Translations under genes and position numbers: made by a program
DNA from: Vibrio tapetis subsp. quintayensis
GTDB lineage: Bacteria; Pseudomonadota; Gammaproteobacteria; Enterobacterales; Vibrionaceae
Direction of reading: 5' to 3'
Assembly: GCF_030409945.1 (NCBI RefSeq)
Contig: NZ_JAUFQV010000026.1
Coordinates: 62,001-126,000 of the forward strand
Length of the DNA: 64,000 nt
Shown here: in pieces, positions 8,498 through 16,141 of the stretch
Numbering within the stretch: the stretch's first letter is position 1
Layout: every line of letters starts with the position of its first letter
Notes under the pieces: model-generated
The model's input: only the letters and a program-made list of their open reading frames with translations
Told to the model about the DNA's origin: nothing
Databases searched by the model: none

Positions 8498-10078
8498 ATG
8501 CCAATATTATTTACTCATCAACTTGGTTATCAGTTCGCTGATGGTCATCAAATCTTACACAACATTAACTGCTCTATGACGGCTAGCCGAGTGGCTTTGG
8601 TTGGAAAAAATGGCTGTGGTAAATCACTGCTTGTTTCTCTACTTACAGAACAAAAAACACCGACACAAGGTTATATAAGGCTTAATGGAAAAGTGGTTAC
8701 TTACTCTCAGTTACCATCAGATCTATTGCTAACAGACATAACGGTTGCGGAGTACCTCGAGGTTAGCGAGGTGCTTAATGCGCTTAAACGAATAGAAAAC
8801 GGTGAATGCAGTACGCAGTTATTTGATCTAATTGGCGAGCAGTGGCAACTCAAAAGTGAGTTGTTAACGAAGCTGTCTGAAATGGGCTTACCCCAAGATT
8901 TAGACTTAGTATGTAATAAGCTAAGTGGCGGTCAGTTGGCAAAACTGCAATTGTGGAAGCTATTTCAATCGGCCGCGGATCTACTGGTACTTGATGAGCC
9001 TTCTAATCACTTAGATTCTGATGCCAAAACTTGGCTGATTGAGCAAATGCAGCGATTCTCAGGGCATATTCTTTTGGTCAGCCACGATCGCGTGTTACTG
9101 CGTGAGATGGAACAGATTTGGGAGTTATCCAGTTTGGGGCTCACTCAATATGGGGGCAATTATGACTTCTATGCAGAGCAAAAAGCACAGGCGGTGAGTG
9201 CGCTAGAAAGGCAAATGGCAAGCGTACAAAAACAGCAAAAAAAATTAGAAGTACAGGCGCAAAAAAACCGAGAAAAAGCAGAGCAACGTGCCTCGCAAGG
9301 AAATCGAATGCGTAAGGACGGCAGTCAGCCCAAAATTTTATTAGATGGCATGAAAAACAGCGCCGAGCAAAGTGTTTCTAATCGGCTGAAGAATGAAAGT
9401 GGCCGTAGTGAAATGCTGGCTAAAACGTCGCAATCTTTAAGCAATCGTTACGAGCAAGTCAAAGCGCAAAGGTTGTATATTGATTCATGCAAGCAAAGAA
9501 GCGCAGATGCCTTTTACTTGGATCAAGCCGTATTGCCGTATGTCGCTAACGAGGCATTAACGTTTGCTATTTCCAGCCAATGCCGAGTTCATGTGATGGG
9601 CTCGAATGGCAGCGGAAAATCGACACTGATGCAGATTTTGCAGGGAAAAGTTACGCTGCTAAGTGGTGGGCTGCGTGTTAATACAGAAATGCACTATCTT
9701 GATCAGAACTTTAGTCTACTCGACAACAAACTTAGCCTACTTGATACAATGCGGCATTTTTGTGAGGGCATTCTTGAAAGTGATGCTCGTACTTTATTGG
9801 CCGGTGTTGGCTTTCGTAAAGACTCTGTGTTTAGGCAAGTGTCGAACTTAAGTGGCGGTGAAAAGATGAAGTTGTCTATGCTGGTGGTTACACATCAACC
9901 AGAGCAACCATTTTTGCTGTTGGACGAACCTGATAACCATTTAGATCTAGACTCAAAACATTTATTGGCTGAGGCACTAAACGGCTATCGAGGGGGATTT
10001 GCGTTGATAAGCCATGATGCAGATTTTGTACAAGAATGCGGTATGACATCGCAGTTGGTACTGCAAGCTGCAGATTAA
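8498..10078 (+). CDS. ABC-F family ATPase
   Basis: 526 residues with two ABC ATPase domains and no membrane segment, the ABC-F layout. Domain 1 has Walker A GKNGCGKS at about 36-43, signature LSGGQ and Walker B LLVLDEPSNHLD. A charged linker rich in Lys/Gln/Arg joins it to domain 2 (Walker A GSNGSGKS near 368, LSGGE, FLLLDEPDNHLD). ABC-F proteins act on the ribosomal E site in translation control or antibiotic protection; which role applies here cannot be read. I start at the ATG at 8498 because a perfect AGGAGG precedes it by 5 nt; an in-frame ATG eight codons earlier lacks one. Confidence 0.88.
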   Translation: MPILFTHQLGYQFADGHQILHNINCSMTASRVALVGKNGCGKSLLVSLLTEQKTPTQGYIRLNGKVVTYSQLPSDLLLTDITVAEYLEVSEVLNALKRIENGECSTQLFDLIGEQWQLKSELLTKLSEMGLPQDLDLVCNKLSGGQLAKLQLWKLFQSAADLLVLDEPSNHLDSDAKTWLIEQMQRFSGHILLVSHDRVLLREMEQIWELSSLGLTQYGGNYDFYAEQKAQAVSALERQMASVQKQQKKLEVQAQKNREKAEQRASQGNRMRKDGSQPKILLDGMKNSAEQSVSNRLKNESGRSEMLAKTSQSLSNRYEQVKAQRLYIDSCKQRSADAFYLDQAVLPYVANEALTFAISSQCRVHVMGSNGSGKSTLMQILQGKVTLLSGGLRVNTEMHYLDQNFSLLDNKLSLLDTMRHFCEGILESDARTLLAGVGFRKDSVFRQVSNLSGGEKMKLSMLVVTHQPEQPFLLLDEPDNHLDLDSKHLLAEALNGYRGGFALISHDADFVQECGMTSQLVLQAAD

Positions 10079-10120
10079 AGGACGTAAATTGGCCGGGGGA
10101 GGGCTATTCCTCCATTTCAT

Positions 10121-10138
10121 TTTGTCTATATAGACAAA
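10121..10138. repeat. Perfect 18-bp palindrome
   Basis: TTTGTCTATATAGACAAA is self-complementary, and the symmetry continues imperfectly outwards to CTCC/GGAG. It lies 43 bp after the ABC-F stop codon. It may be a protein-binding site or part of a transcript-end structure. Confidence 0.55.
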
Positions 10139-10198
10139 GTGAGGAGCATCATCGACTTGCTTATATAGTAGGAAAGGCGGGATGACACTGGTGCAAAT

Positions 10199-10228
10199 AA
10201 ACTAGGCCACCAAATGGCGGCCTAGTTT
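10199..10228. terminator. Bidirectional terminator hairpin
   Basis: Perfect 10-bp stem AAACTAGGCC/GGCCTAGTTT between the convergent ABC-F and glycine-zipper genes. T tracts are short on either side, so efficiency is uncertain. Confidence 0.65.
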
Positions 10229-10253
10229 AAAGGGGGCTTGTTTGATGAAAGGT

Positions 10254-10574
10254 TTAGTAAAGTGCGTCTTCAACTATCGCATCTTCAATAATTGCGTCCT
10301 CAACTAGCTCTCTTTCATATTCATCTTCAATGGCATCGGCAACTAAGTGATCACCAATAGCTTCTTCGCATTCTACATCTGCGTAAGCGCCATCAATAAC
10401 ACCCGCTGTTGCACCAATAGCTGCACCAGCTCCTGCGTCTCCGACGACTGCGCCGACGACACCACCTACTACCGCACCTTCAACCGCATCTGTTATGGAA
10501 TTACCAGATTCACATAAAGCAAAGGTATTAGCAGAAAAAATGGCTAACAAAGCGATAAGACTTTTTTTCATCAT
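10254..10574 (-). CDS. Small exported glycine-zipper protein with acidic tail
   Basis: 106 residues. A signal peptide (about 1-19, ending TFAL) is followed by a glycine-zipper stretch (AVVGGVVGAVVGDAGAGAAI), which packs helices in or against membranes. The C-terminal third is strongly acidic and ends in repeats of the type EDAIxEDAL. It begins 10 bp after the stop of the porin gene, so the two are likely one operon, and it may act in the same envelope compartment. No specific function can be assigned. Tandem ATGs occur at 10574 and 10571. Confidence 0.75.
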   Translation of the reverse strand: MMKKSLIALLAIFSANTFALCESGNSITDAVEGAVVGGVVGAVVGDAGAGAAIGATAGVIDGAYADVECEEAIGDHLVADAIEDEYERELVEDAIIEDAIVEDALY

Positions 10575-10584
10575 ACGTTACTCA

Positions 10585-11244
10585 CTAGAAAGGAAATACA
10601 ACGCCGACTTTTCCATAAGTATTACGTTTAGAGTTCTCAAAGCTAGCTTCATTGCCTGCTTCAAAGTACGGGGTAACCCCGTGGATGTTGGTGAACGTTA
10701 AACGCGCTTCGTAGTTGTAGATAGTGTCTTTACCATCAGTGCCAACACGAGAAGCGGTGTTTTGTTTTTGACCAATAACTTTGGTGTTTAGGTAGACATT
10801 TTCAAACTGACGGCCTACTGCGAAGTCAAAACGGTTCACGTCGCCTTTTTCTACATTGTTTTTGTTTTCAGTGTCTAAGTCTTTGCGCAAACGAAGCGAC
10901 GTATCGAAGTAACCGCTAACGTTGGTACCAGCCGTAATACCAAATTTTTGCTGGTTGTTTGCTTCTTTTTTATCAACAATTTCGAACTCACCCTTTAGGT
11001 AGAAACCATCGAAGTCGTGCTTGTAGTTGAAGTTATACTCGCTGTCTGAGTTACGTTTGCTTTTTGCTGAAGCACCGAAGCCTTCGTAGCCTACGAATAG
11101 TTTTGCACCTGAATCTGCATTACCAGCGGCAGCACCAACACGTGTTTTAACGTCTAGTTCTAACCCTGCATTAACACCTTCGGCAGCGGCAAAACCACTT
11201 GTCATTGCTGAAGCTAATGCGATTACCATAATTTTCTTGTTCAT
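10585..11244 (-). CDS. Small outer-membrane beta-barrel porin (KdgM/OmpG-like)
   Basis: 219 residues. A Sec signal (MNKKIMVIALASAMTSGFAAA) is followed by alternating beta-strand patterns, charged loops and the terminal motif GKVGVVFPF. The final Phe is the usual BAM recognition residue. Size and strand pattern fit small monomeric porins such as the oligogalacturonate-type KdgM family; that assignment is tentative. I start at the ATG at 11244 (AAGGG ribosome site) and not at an upstream codon, because only this gives a signal peptide at the N terminus. First gene of a two-gene operon with the glycine-zipper protein. Confidence 0.75.
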   Translation of the reverse strand: MNKKIMVIALASAMTSGFAAAEGVNAGLELDVKTRVGAAAGNADSGAKLFVGYEGFGASAKSKRNSDSEYNFNYKHDFDGFYLKGEFEIVDKKEANNQQKFGITAGTNVSGYFDTSLRLRKDLDTENKNNVEKGDVNRFDFAVGRQFENVYLNTKVIGQKQNTASRVGTDGKDTIYNYEARLTFTNIHGVTPYFEAGNEASFENSKRNTYGKVGVVFPF

Positions 11245-11409
11245 TACTAATACCCTTGAATTTGTGTACCTAGGACTTGTTAGGTGCGGCAAATTTAGCA
11301 ATGGAATCGCATAACCCATAAATAGAAACCATTCGATATTCGAATAGAAAGCTATGCTAAGTCAGGGCAATGTTAATATTAGGTTGTTAATTGAGTTTTG
11401 TGTCAATTA

Positions 11410-11426
11410 TGTTCAATAATTGAACA
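11410..11426. promoter_or_regulatory. Inverted repeat, candidate operator
   Basis: TGTTCAA-TAA-TTGAACA, 7-bp perfect arms, in the 375-bp region between the divergent porin and XRE-regulator genes. It is a plausible binding site for the adjacent XRE protein or another repressor. No other gene is seen in 11245-11619. Confidence 0.45.
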
Positions 11427-11619
11427 CTAGAGGCTTGTGAAAACTATTTTAGAGAGGGAACTTTTTAATCAATGGAGGATGTATTGACGACTTTCTTGCT
11501 AAGTAATTGATTCGTATTTTTCATGTCAGAACTCTGAAAGAAAATTCACACTTAACTGACAAGGCAAATGTGGGAGTTGCCAAAATCCTTGCCATATAAA
11601 GAATAGAGAGAGAACGGCA

Positions 11620-11970
11620 GTGGAATTTAATCAAAACGACAGAGATGCACTTTACAATATTTGGATGTCTCAAAAGGCCAAAATGCGACTTACGCAAATG
11701 GACGTCGCAAGGCGCTTAGGTATGACACAATTGGATTTTTCTAACTTATTACGTGGGAACTCTGAGTTGAGCATGACATTTGTGAGTCAGTTTTGTCGGT
11801 TATTGCATGTCGACCCTAAGCTCTATATTCCATCGCTAATGACTAATGGCTCGGACGGGCAGAGTGTTGTTTACCTTGAAAGTCGAATGAGTGTTGATGG
11901 TGCAATTCAACGTGTGTATGTCGAGAATAATCAAGTTGTGGTGGAATACGCTCACACCATCAGTTACTAA
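11620..11970 (+). CDS. XRE-family helix-turn-helix regulator
   Basis: 116 residues. Residues about 8-68 form a Cro/CI-type HTH (LTQMDVARRLGMTQLDFSNLLRGNSELSMTFVSQFCRLLHVDP). The C-terminal 45 residues (VVYLESRMSVDGAIQRVYVENNQVVVEY) look like a small beta-rich domain. The start is GTG, preceded by AGAGAGAGAA. It is divergent from the porin operon and could control it or itself through the 11410 inverted repeat. Confidence 0.8.
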   Translation: MEFNQNDRDALYNIWMSQKAKMRLTQMDVARRLGMTQLDFSNLLRGNSELSMTFVSQFCRLLHVDPKLYIPSLMTNGSDGQSVVYLESRMSVDGAIQRVYVENNQVVVEYAHTISY

Positions 11971-12015
11971 ATAATCACCGGTTATGCAGTGGCGTACTTA
12001 GGGCGACATAGCTTG

Positions 12016-13716
12016 TCACTCTTCGGCTGACCATACGTTACGCAGATCTGGCCAGCCCCAGTTCGTCAGGGCTACGTTTTTTAATACCCCATGAAATCGT
12101 AAGGTTTGTTGGTGATGAAATAAAGGCGTTAGCCAGTACTCAGTGACGAGAGTCGATGCGATGGGTTCTAGTTGCACAAGATACTGATTAAGCGGAGTGT
12201 CGTTCCTTAATTTGCTCAACTCAGTTTTAAGCCACTGACTGGCAGTTGTACTTAAGTAACCATGAAGTATTGGATTTGCCCATAAATGACCGAAGGCTGA
12301 TGCATGGCGATTATCATCCAAGTTTATATTGGTGATGATCAGATCTTCTTCAAGCTTGTCTGACTGCATGAGTTGCCTGTAAGTGTACCGGTTTATGGTC
12401 ACCTCAACACCTAGCTTCTCCAAAATAGATGCAGCAGCGGTCGCACAAATATCTAGTGCTGAGTACCGATATATCGAAATGGAAATCTTCTTAGGCAGTG
12501 GCACATGTGGTGCGCTGGGGCGTACTATCTTTTTCCACACTGGCAACATATTCCCAGCAGGTACGCCACCAAATGCCGTGTTATCTGTGTACTGCTTTAG
12601 TGCTAGCGGTGCGAGTAGTGTGGTGAGGTAACGGCGCTGTTGCTCGTTAAGCTTATTGACTGATTCCGAGTTTGGTCGTTGGTTAAATAGCAAAAAGATG
12701 CAGCCATATTCAACTTGGCTGTGTTTGGTGCCTTTTTGTGAGTTGTTGGAGCAAACTTGTGATACATGGTATTCGCATTGCCCATCGTTCGACTCGGCGA
12801 CAGGCCAGACGGTTACTTGATCAGGTAATGCACGATTGCCAAAATAGCGCTCAAAGGCTTCTAATTTTAGTTGCTCCTCATTGTGCTCTAAGAGCATAAA
12901 TGGGCCACTCCCTACAATTCGATTCGCATTGGAGCCATTGATCTGACTCGGAGGCTGAATTGAATATCTGACGTCGGAGAGTAAGCCACCAAATCCGTTG
13001 TCGCGCTGAGAGAGAGTAAACAGAACTTGGTGTGACGTTGGGGCGATGACGCTTTCAACGTGAGAAAGGTCGTGCTTATATGCATCTAGAGTTTGTAACT
13101 TGCTAAATAAAGCGGCAATGGATTCGGCAGTTATCGGCTGGCCATTGTGGAAGGTGAGTCCCGGACGAAGATAGAATCGCCATTGAAGGCCGTTGTGAAC
13201 CCAATGGTGAGCCAGTTGTCCTTCCAATTCACCATCATTATTACTACTCACAAGGCATGAATATAACTGACGGATAAAAAACCGTTCACTTGATCTGTGT
13301 AGGTGATGAGGAACGAGTTGCTCAAAAGAGCGCTTATAGGTCAATTGAATATGCAATAACCCCTCTCTGATGGTTGCTCCTGAGGTGTTTTGCAGTAGCT
13401 GACCAAATAGAGCTTGGTCACCGTCTAGAAATTGAAGGGCTTTTTCGTATTGCCCGAGAGCTATTTGCTCAGTCGCCAGTTGAGACTTTAGTTCACCTGG
13501 TTCCAACTGAAGAAATAGGGATGAACGCTGGCTTCTACCTGCTTTAGGTTGCCATATTAACCACCCTTGTAGGTGCATTTTATTGAGCAGGGTACGAGCA
13601 TGTCGGGTACTGGTAAAGAGTCTCTCTGACACTTCAAAAAGCGATGTTTTAATTTCCTCCCCAACCCCTAATGGCAATAAGCGTGAGTAATAGCGCATTA
13701 GACTTTGTTCAGACAT
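12016..13716 (-). CDS. SgrR-family transcriptional regulator
   Basis: 566 residues. The N-terminal about 115 residues match the SgrR winged-helix region (YYSRLLPLGVGEE, then SERLFTSTRHARTLLNKM). From about 160 onward it resembles a periplasmic oligopeptide/solute-binding protein of SBP family 5 (HWVHNGLQWRFYLRPGLTFHNGQPITAESI), here without a signal peptide. The SBP domain probably senses a small ligand in the cytoplasm, as proposed for E. coli SgrR in sugar-phosphate stress. I start at MSEQSLMRYY (13716). Upstream in-frame codons are possible, but none has a ribosome site. It is divergent from a 40-codon ORF. Confidence 0.88.
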   Translation of the reverse strand: MSEQSLMRYYSRLLPLGVGEEIKTSLFEVSERLFTSTRHARTLLNKMHLQGWLIWQPKAGRSQRSSLFLQLEPGELKSQLATEQIALGQYEKALQFLDGDQALFGQLLQNTSGATIREGLLHIQLTYKRSFEQLVPHHLHRSSERFFIRQLYSCLVSSNNDGELEGQLAHHWVHNGLQWRFYLRPGLTFHNGQPITAESIAALFSKLQTLDAYKHDLSHVESVIAPTSHQVLFTLSQRDNGFGGLLSDVRYSIQPPSQINGSNANRIVGSGPFMLLEHNEEQLKLEAFERYFGNRALPDQVTVWPVAESNDGQCEYHVSQVCSNNSQKGTKHSQVEYGCIFLLFNQRPNSESVNKLNEQQRRYLTTLLAPLALKQYTDNTAFGGVPAGNMLPVWKKIVRPSAPHVPLPKKISISIYRYSALDICATAAASILEKLGVEVTINRYTYRQLMQSDKLEEDLIITNINLDDNRHASAFGHLWANPILHGYLSTTASQWLKTELSKLRNDTPLNQYLVQLEPIASTLVTEYWLTPLFHHQQTLRFHGVLKNVALTNWGWPDLRNVWSAEE

Positions 13717-13776
13717 CGTAGAGACCATAAGGATGAAGGGTAGAACCATCATAACCAAAAATCATTCAAAATACCC

Positions 13777-13845
13777 AGAACCGGTTCTTTAATTTTTGTT
13801 CTTGTTTTATGTGTAATTCTGCGATTTAGACCTAAAGTTCGAACT
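13777..13845. promoter_or_regulatory. Two short palindromes between the SgrR-type gene and the divergent small ORF
   Basis: AGAACCGGTTCT at 13777-13788 and AGTTCGAACT at 13836-13845 are perfect palindromes sharing the GAAC/GTTC halves, centred about 58 bp apart. Their position makes them candidate operators for the SgrR-type regulator. Confidence 0.4.
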
Positions 13846-13963
13846 AATGATTAAATTAAGGAACAAATTTAGTTAAACCTGTCTGTTTTTGTTATCCCCT
13901 TTTGGCTGCATCATATTTAGACAAGCTCAAATAGCCTAAACATCGCTTCATAAAGGAGGACCT

Positions 13964-14086
13964 ATGTTACCTACTTATAGTAAAGAAAAGCACATGGTTG
14001 AATTTTATCATTTCAGATTAGAGCACAGTCAAAGTTGGTTAGAACGTTTGGCTATTCTCTCCCTTATTCAGTTATGTCATTGGTAG
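13964..14086 (+). CDS. 40-residue small protein with strong ribosome site
   Basis: An ATG ORF of 40 codons with a perfect AAAGGAGGACCT ribosome site, starting 248 bp from and divergent to the SgrR-type gene. The N half is polar and basic/aromatic (MLPTYSKEKHMVEFYHF). The C half (SWLERLAILSLIQLCHW) looks amphipathic. In E. coli the sgrR gene is divergent from sgrS, whose transcript encodes the small protein SgrT. The position here is analogous, but I see no sequence proof of homology. It may share a transcript with the VOC gene downstream. Confidence 0.6.
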   Translation: MLPTYSKEKHMVEFYHFRLEHSQSWLERLAILSLIQLCHW

Positions 14087-14216
14087 TTATTTTTAGTAAG
14101 GCATCGCTTACGTCTTAAACAAATAACGAGAATGCAAAAATATGATCTGGCGGGCTGAGGTAAACACCCCCCAATGCTCATCTCAGCAAGCCAGTGTTGT
14201 ACAAAAAATAGGATTC

Positions 14217-14600
14217 ATGATGAAAATTGAACACTTAGCGATATGGGTACAAGATTTAGAAAAAATGCGTGGGTTTTATCAGCATTACTTTGGTATGGAG
14301 TCTAACGAGCTATACCACAATCCTAGCAAGGGATTTAGCTCTTATTTTCTCAAGCTAAAAGAAGGTGCTCGCATTGAATTGATGCATCAACCAGAAATCA
14401 CGGAATCGGCTAGCAAAATCATGTTTGGCTTAGCGCACTTTGCATTCCAGCTCAGTTCCGAGCAACAGGTGGACGAACTTACCAAGAGATTTGTGAACGA
14501 TGGGTTCACAGTACTTGATGGCCCACGAACAACGGGCGATGGCTACTATGAAAGCGTTGTTCTGGACCCTGAAGGCAATCGCTTGGAACTTACTGCATAA
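14217..14600 (+). CDS. VOC-fold (glyoxalase-like) protein
   Basis: About 128 residues, the size of a single vicinal-oxygen-chelate unit with two beta-alpha-beta-beta-beta modules. It begins MMKIEHLAIWVQDLEKMRGFYQHYFGM, and the motif ends DPEGNRLELTA, where the last Glu is a usual metal ligand. His6, Glu55 (RIELMH), His74 (LAHFAFQL) and the terminal Glu form a plausible metal site as in glyoxalase I. I start at 14217 (AGGA upstream); the 25 codons before it do not belong to the fold. Substrate unknown. Confidence 0.8.
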   Translation: MMKIEHLAIWVQDLEKMRGFYQHYFGMESNELYHNPSKGFSSYFLKLKEGARIELMHQPEITESASKIMFGLAHFAFQLSSEQQVDELTKRFVNDGFTVLDGPRTTGDGYYESVVLDPEGNRLELTA

Positions 14601-14632
14601 TAGAGCTCACGTCATAAGAGTACTCACCGCAT

Positions 14633-14663
14633 AATACCAACCCATACTATCTAGGTTGGTATT
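14633..14663. terminator. Convergent-gene hairpin
   Basis: 10-bp perfect stem AATACCAACC/GGTTGGTATT with an 11-nt loop between the convergent VOC and MFS genes. There is no long T tract on either side. Confidence 0.55.
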
Positions 14664-14670
14664 GAGCTGG

Positions 14671-15867
14671 TTATTGAGTTGCCAGTTCAAGTTCTTTTGT
14701 AAGCTTGCTCCCTAATCGCAACATCCATACGCTGGCGATGAGCATAATCATAGCAACAACTAAGAACCCGTACTCCTCAATGCTGTAACTGGCGAGAAAG
14801 GCGATGAATACGTAACTTAGGCTTTGTATGGTGGTGGCGAACATGCCTAAGCCACCATCAATTCGTCCCCGTTGTTGCATTGGTACGGTATGGTGCATCC
14901 AATTAGTGCGTGCAATTCGGTTTAGGGCATTAAAGAACCCGAAGCTAAGAGTTAGTACAACAATGTGGATAGGTTGCATAAACTGGCTCATCGCTAGCAA
15001 AACAAAAGCAAGAATTAGCATTGAGTATTGCATGATCCGCACATGGTGAACGGAAGCCAGAATGTAAGATACGACGAGTCCAGTCACTAATGACCCCAAT
15101 CCAAATGCAATGTTGTACCAAGCGACCCATTCTCCCGAGACGCCTTGTTTTGCAAACCAGATGGGGATCAGCTTGCCCAGGAAGGTCAATATTGGGTAGG
15201 AAAGGCATGAGATAAGCAGGAAGCCATAAAAAGTTGGCTGAGCCATGAATAACTGTTTAATTTCTGATGTTTGCTTGAGAAACGGTGTCTTGGCTGACGG
15301 TTGTATTTTTCTTGTGTACGGGGTAATAAGATAAGAAATCGCCGCTATTCCTGATGCCATGGTCGCGAATAATGCGAATTGCTGCATACCCCAATGTTCA
15401 AGTAGAACGATGCCAAGTGCGCCAGCTCCAAGAGTCGTTCCCTGCATAACAATTTCTTGATACCCCGAAATTTTAGCGTACTCGTGCTTTTCATAATTTT
15501 CTTGTGTGAATGCACTATTAGCGTGCCATGCAATGTTACTTGAAACCCAAAAAATGAGCTGAGATGCAGCAAGTACCCAGTTCGAACCTAATCCAGATAG
15601 GTAAGCCATCAATACGATTGCTGCTGTAGCGCTCTGCACGACTTGCACCAGAATTAGAACATGCTTACGAGAATGTTGATCGGTCAAATTGGCAAAAAAT
15701 GGCGTGACCAAAAATGAAATGGCGGTACAGGTCAGTGCCGTGAGTGCCACAAAGGTGCCCATGTTGGGTGTTTGAAGCATCAACCAAGGCAGAGCCATCA
15801 TAAATAGCCCAGAACTGATGCCATCAAAAAATCGGCCAGACAAGTAGGGAAGAGTTCGGTTTTTCAT
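14671..15867 (-). CDS. MFS transporter, probably SoxR-controlled exporter
   Basis: 398 residues with 10-12 hydrophobic helices. The loop between helices 2 and 3 (FFANLTDQHSRKHVL) is a degenerate MFS motif A. The central loop near residues 190-215 separates two six-helix halves. It resembles drug-efflux or enterobactin-exporter-like MFS proteins rather than sugar transporters. Its promoter (15904-15934) contains a clear SoxR-type box with the 19-bp spacer, which supports a role in exporting redox-active or toxic compounds. Inner membrane. Substrate unknown. Confidence 0.85.
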   Translation of the reverse strand: MKNRTLPYLSGRFFDGISSGLFMMALPWLMLQTPNMGTFVALTALTCTAISFLVTPFFANLTDQHSRKHVLILVQVVQSATAAIVLMAYLSGLGSNWVLAASQLIFWVSSNIAWHANSAFTQENYEKHEYAKISGYQEIVMQGTTLGAGALGIVLLEHWGMQQFALFATMASGIAAISYLITPYTRKIQPSAKTPFLKQTSEIKQLFMAQPTFYGFLLISCLSYPILTFLGKLIPIWFAKQGVSGEWVAWYNIAFGLGSLVTGLVVSYILASVHHVRIMQYSMLILAFVLLAMSQFMQPIHIVVLTLSFGFFNALNRIARTNWMHHTVPMQQRGRIDGGLGMFATTIQSLSYVFIAFLASYSIEEYGFLVVAMIMLIASVWMLRLGSKLTKELELATQ

Positions 15868-15903
15868 CGCGATTCCTTTGCGAATTGGTGGGGTAATGGC
15901 GCC

Positions 15904-15934
15904 ACTCTAATACCTCAACTTTACTTGAGGTAAA
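15904..15934 (-). promoter_or_regulatory. SoxR-type promoter of the MFS gene
   Basis: On the minus strand TTTACC, a 19-bp spacer containing the dyad CCTCAAGTAAAGTTGAGG, and TAGAGT. MerR-family activators such as SoxR need this overlong 19-bp spacer, and the layout matches the E. coli soxS promoter. The site lies 37 bp before the MFS start codon. Confidence 0.75.
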
Positions 15935-16141
15935 GTGTTTTTTGAAAGTTACTGTCTTTTGAAAGTTATTGAATCTACTCAGTTCAATTTGTGGATGAGA
16001 GAAAATGTGTGTAGTGGGTGAGAAAACCGGAGACTATTCAAACCAAGCGCAGCAATCCGATTCAATTTGTCATAAGCTAGTGATCTGTGGCCTAACCTAA
16101 TGTAAGGTCTACGCGTTTTTACGTCATAAAGAAGAGTCCTC

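Noticed and set aside
13717..13758. Upstream in-frame start of the SgrR-type gene
   Set aside because: A TTG start would add 14 residues (VMMVLPFILMV) with no ribosome site and no counterpart in the SgrR family.
15940..15975. Direct repeat TTTTGAAAGTTA upstream of recQ
   Set aside because: Two units only, AT-rich, no link to a known site; kept as chance duplication.
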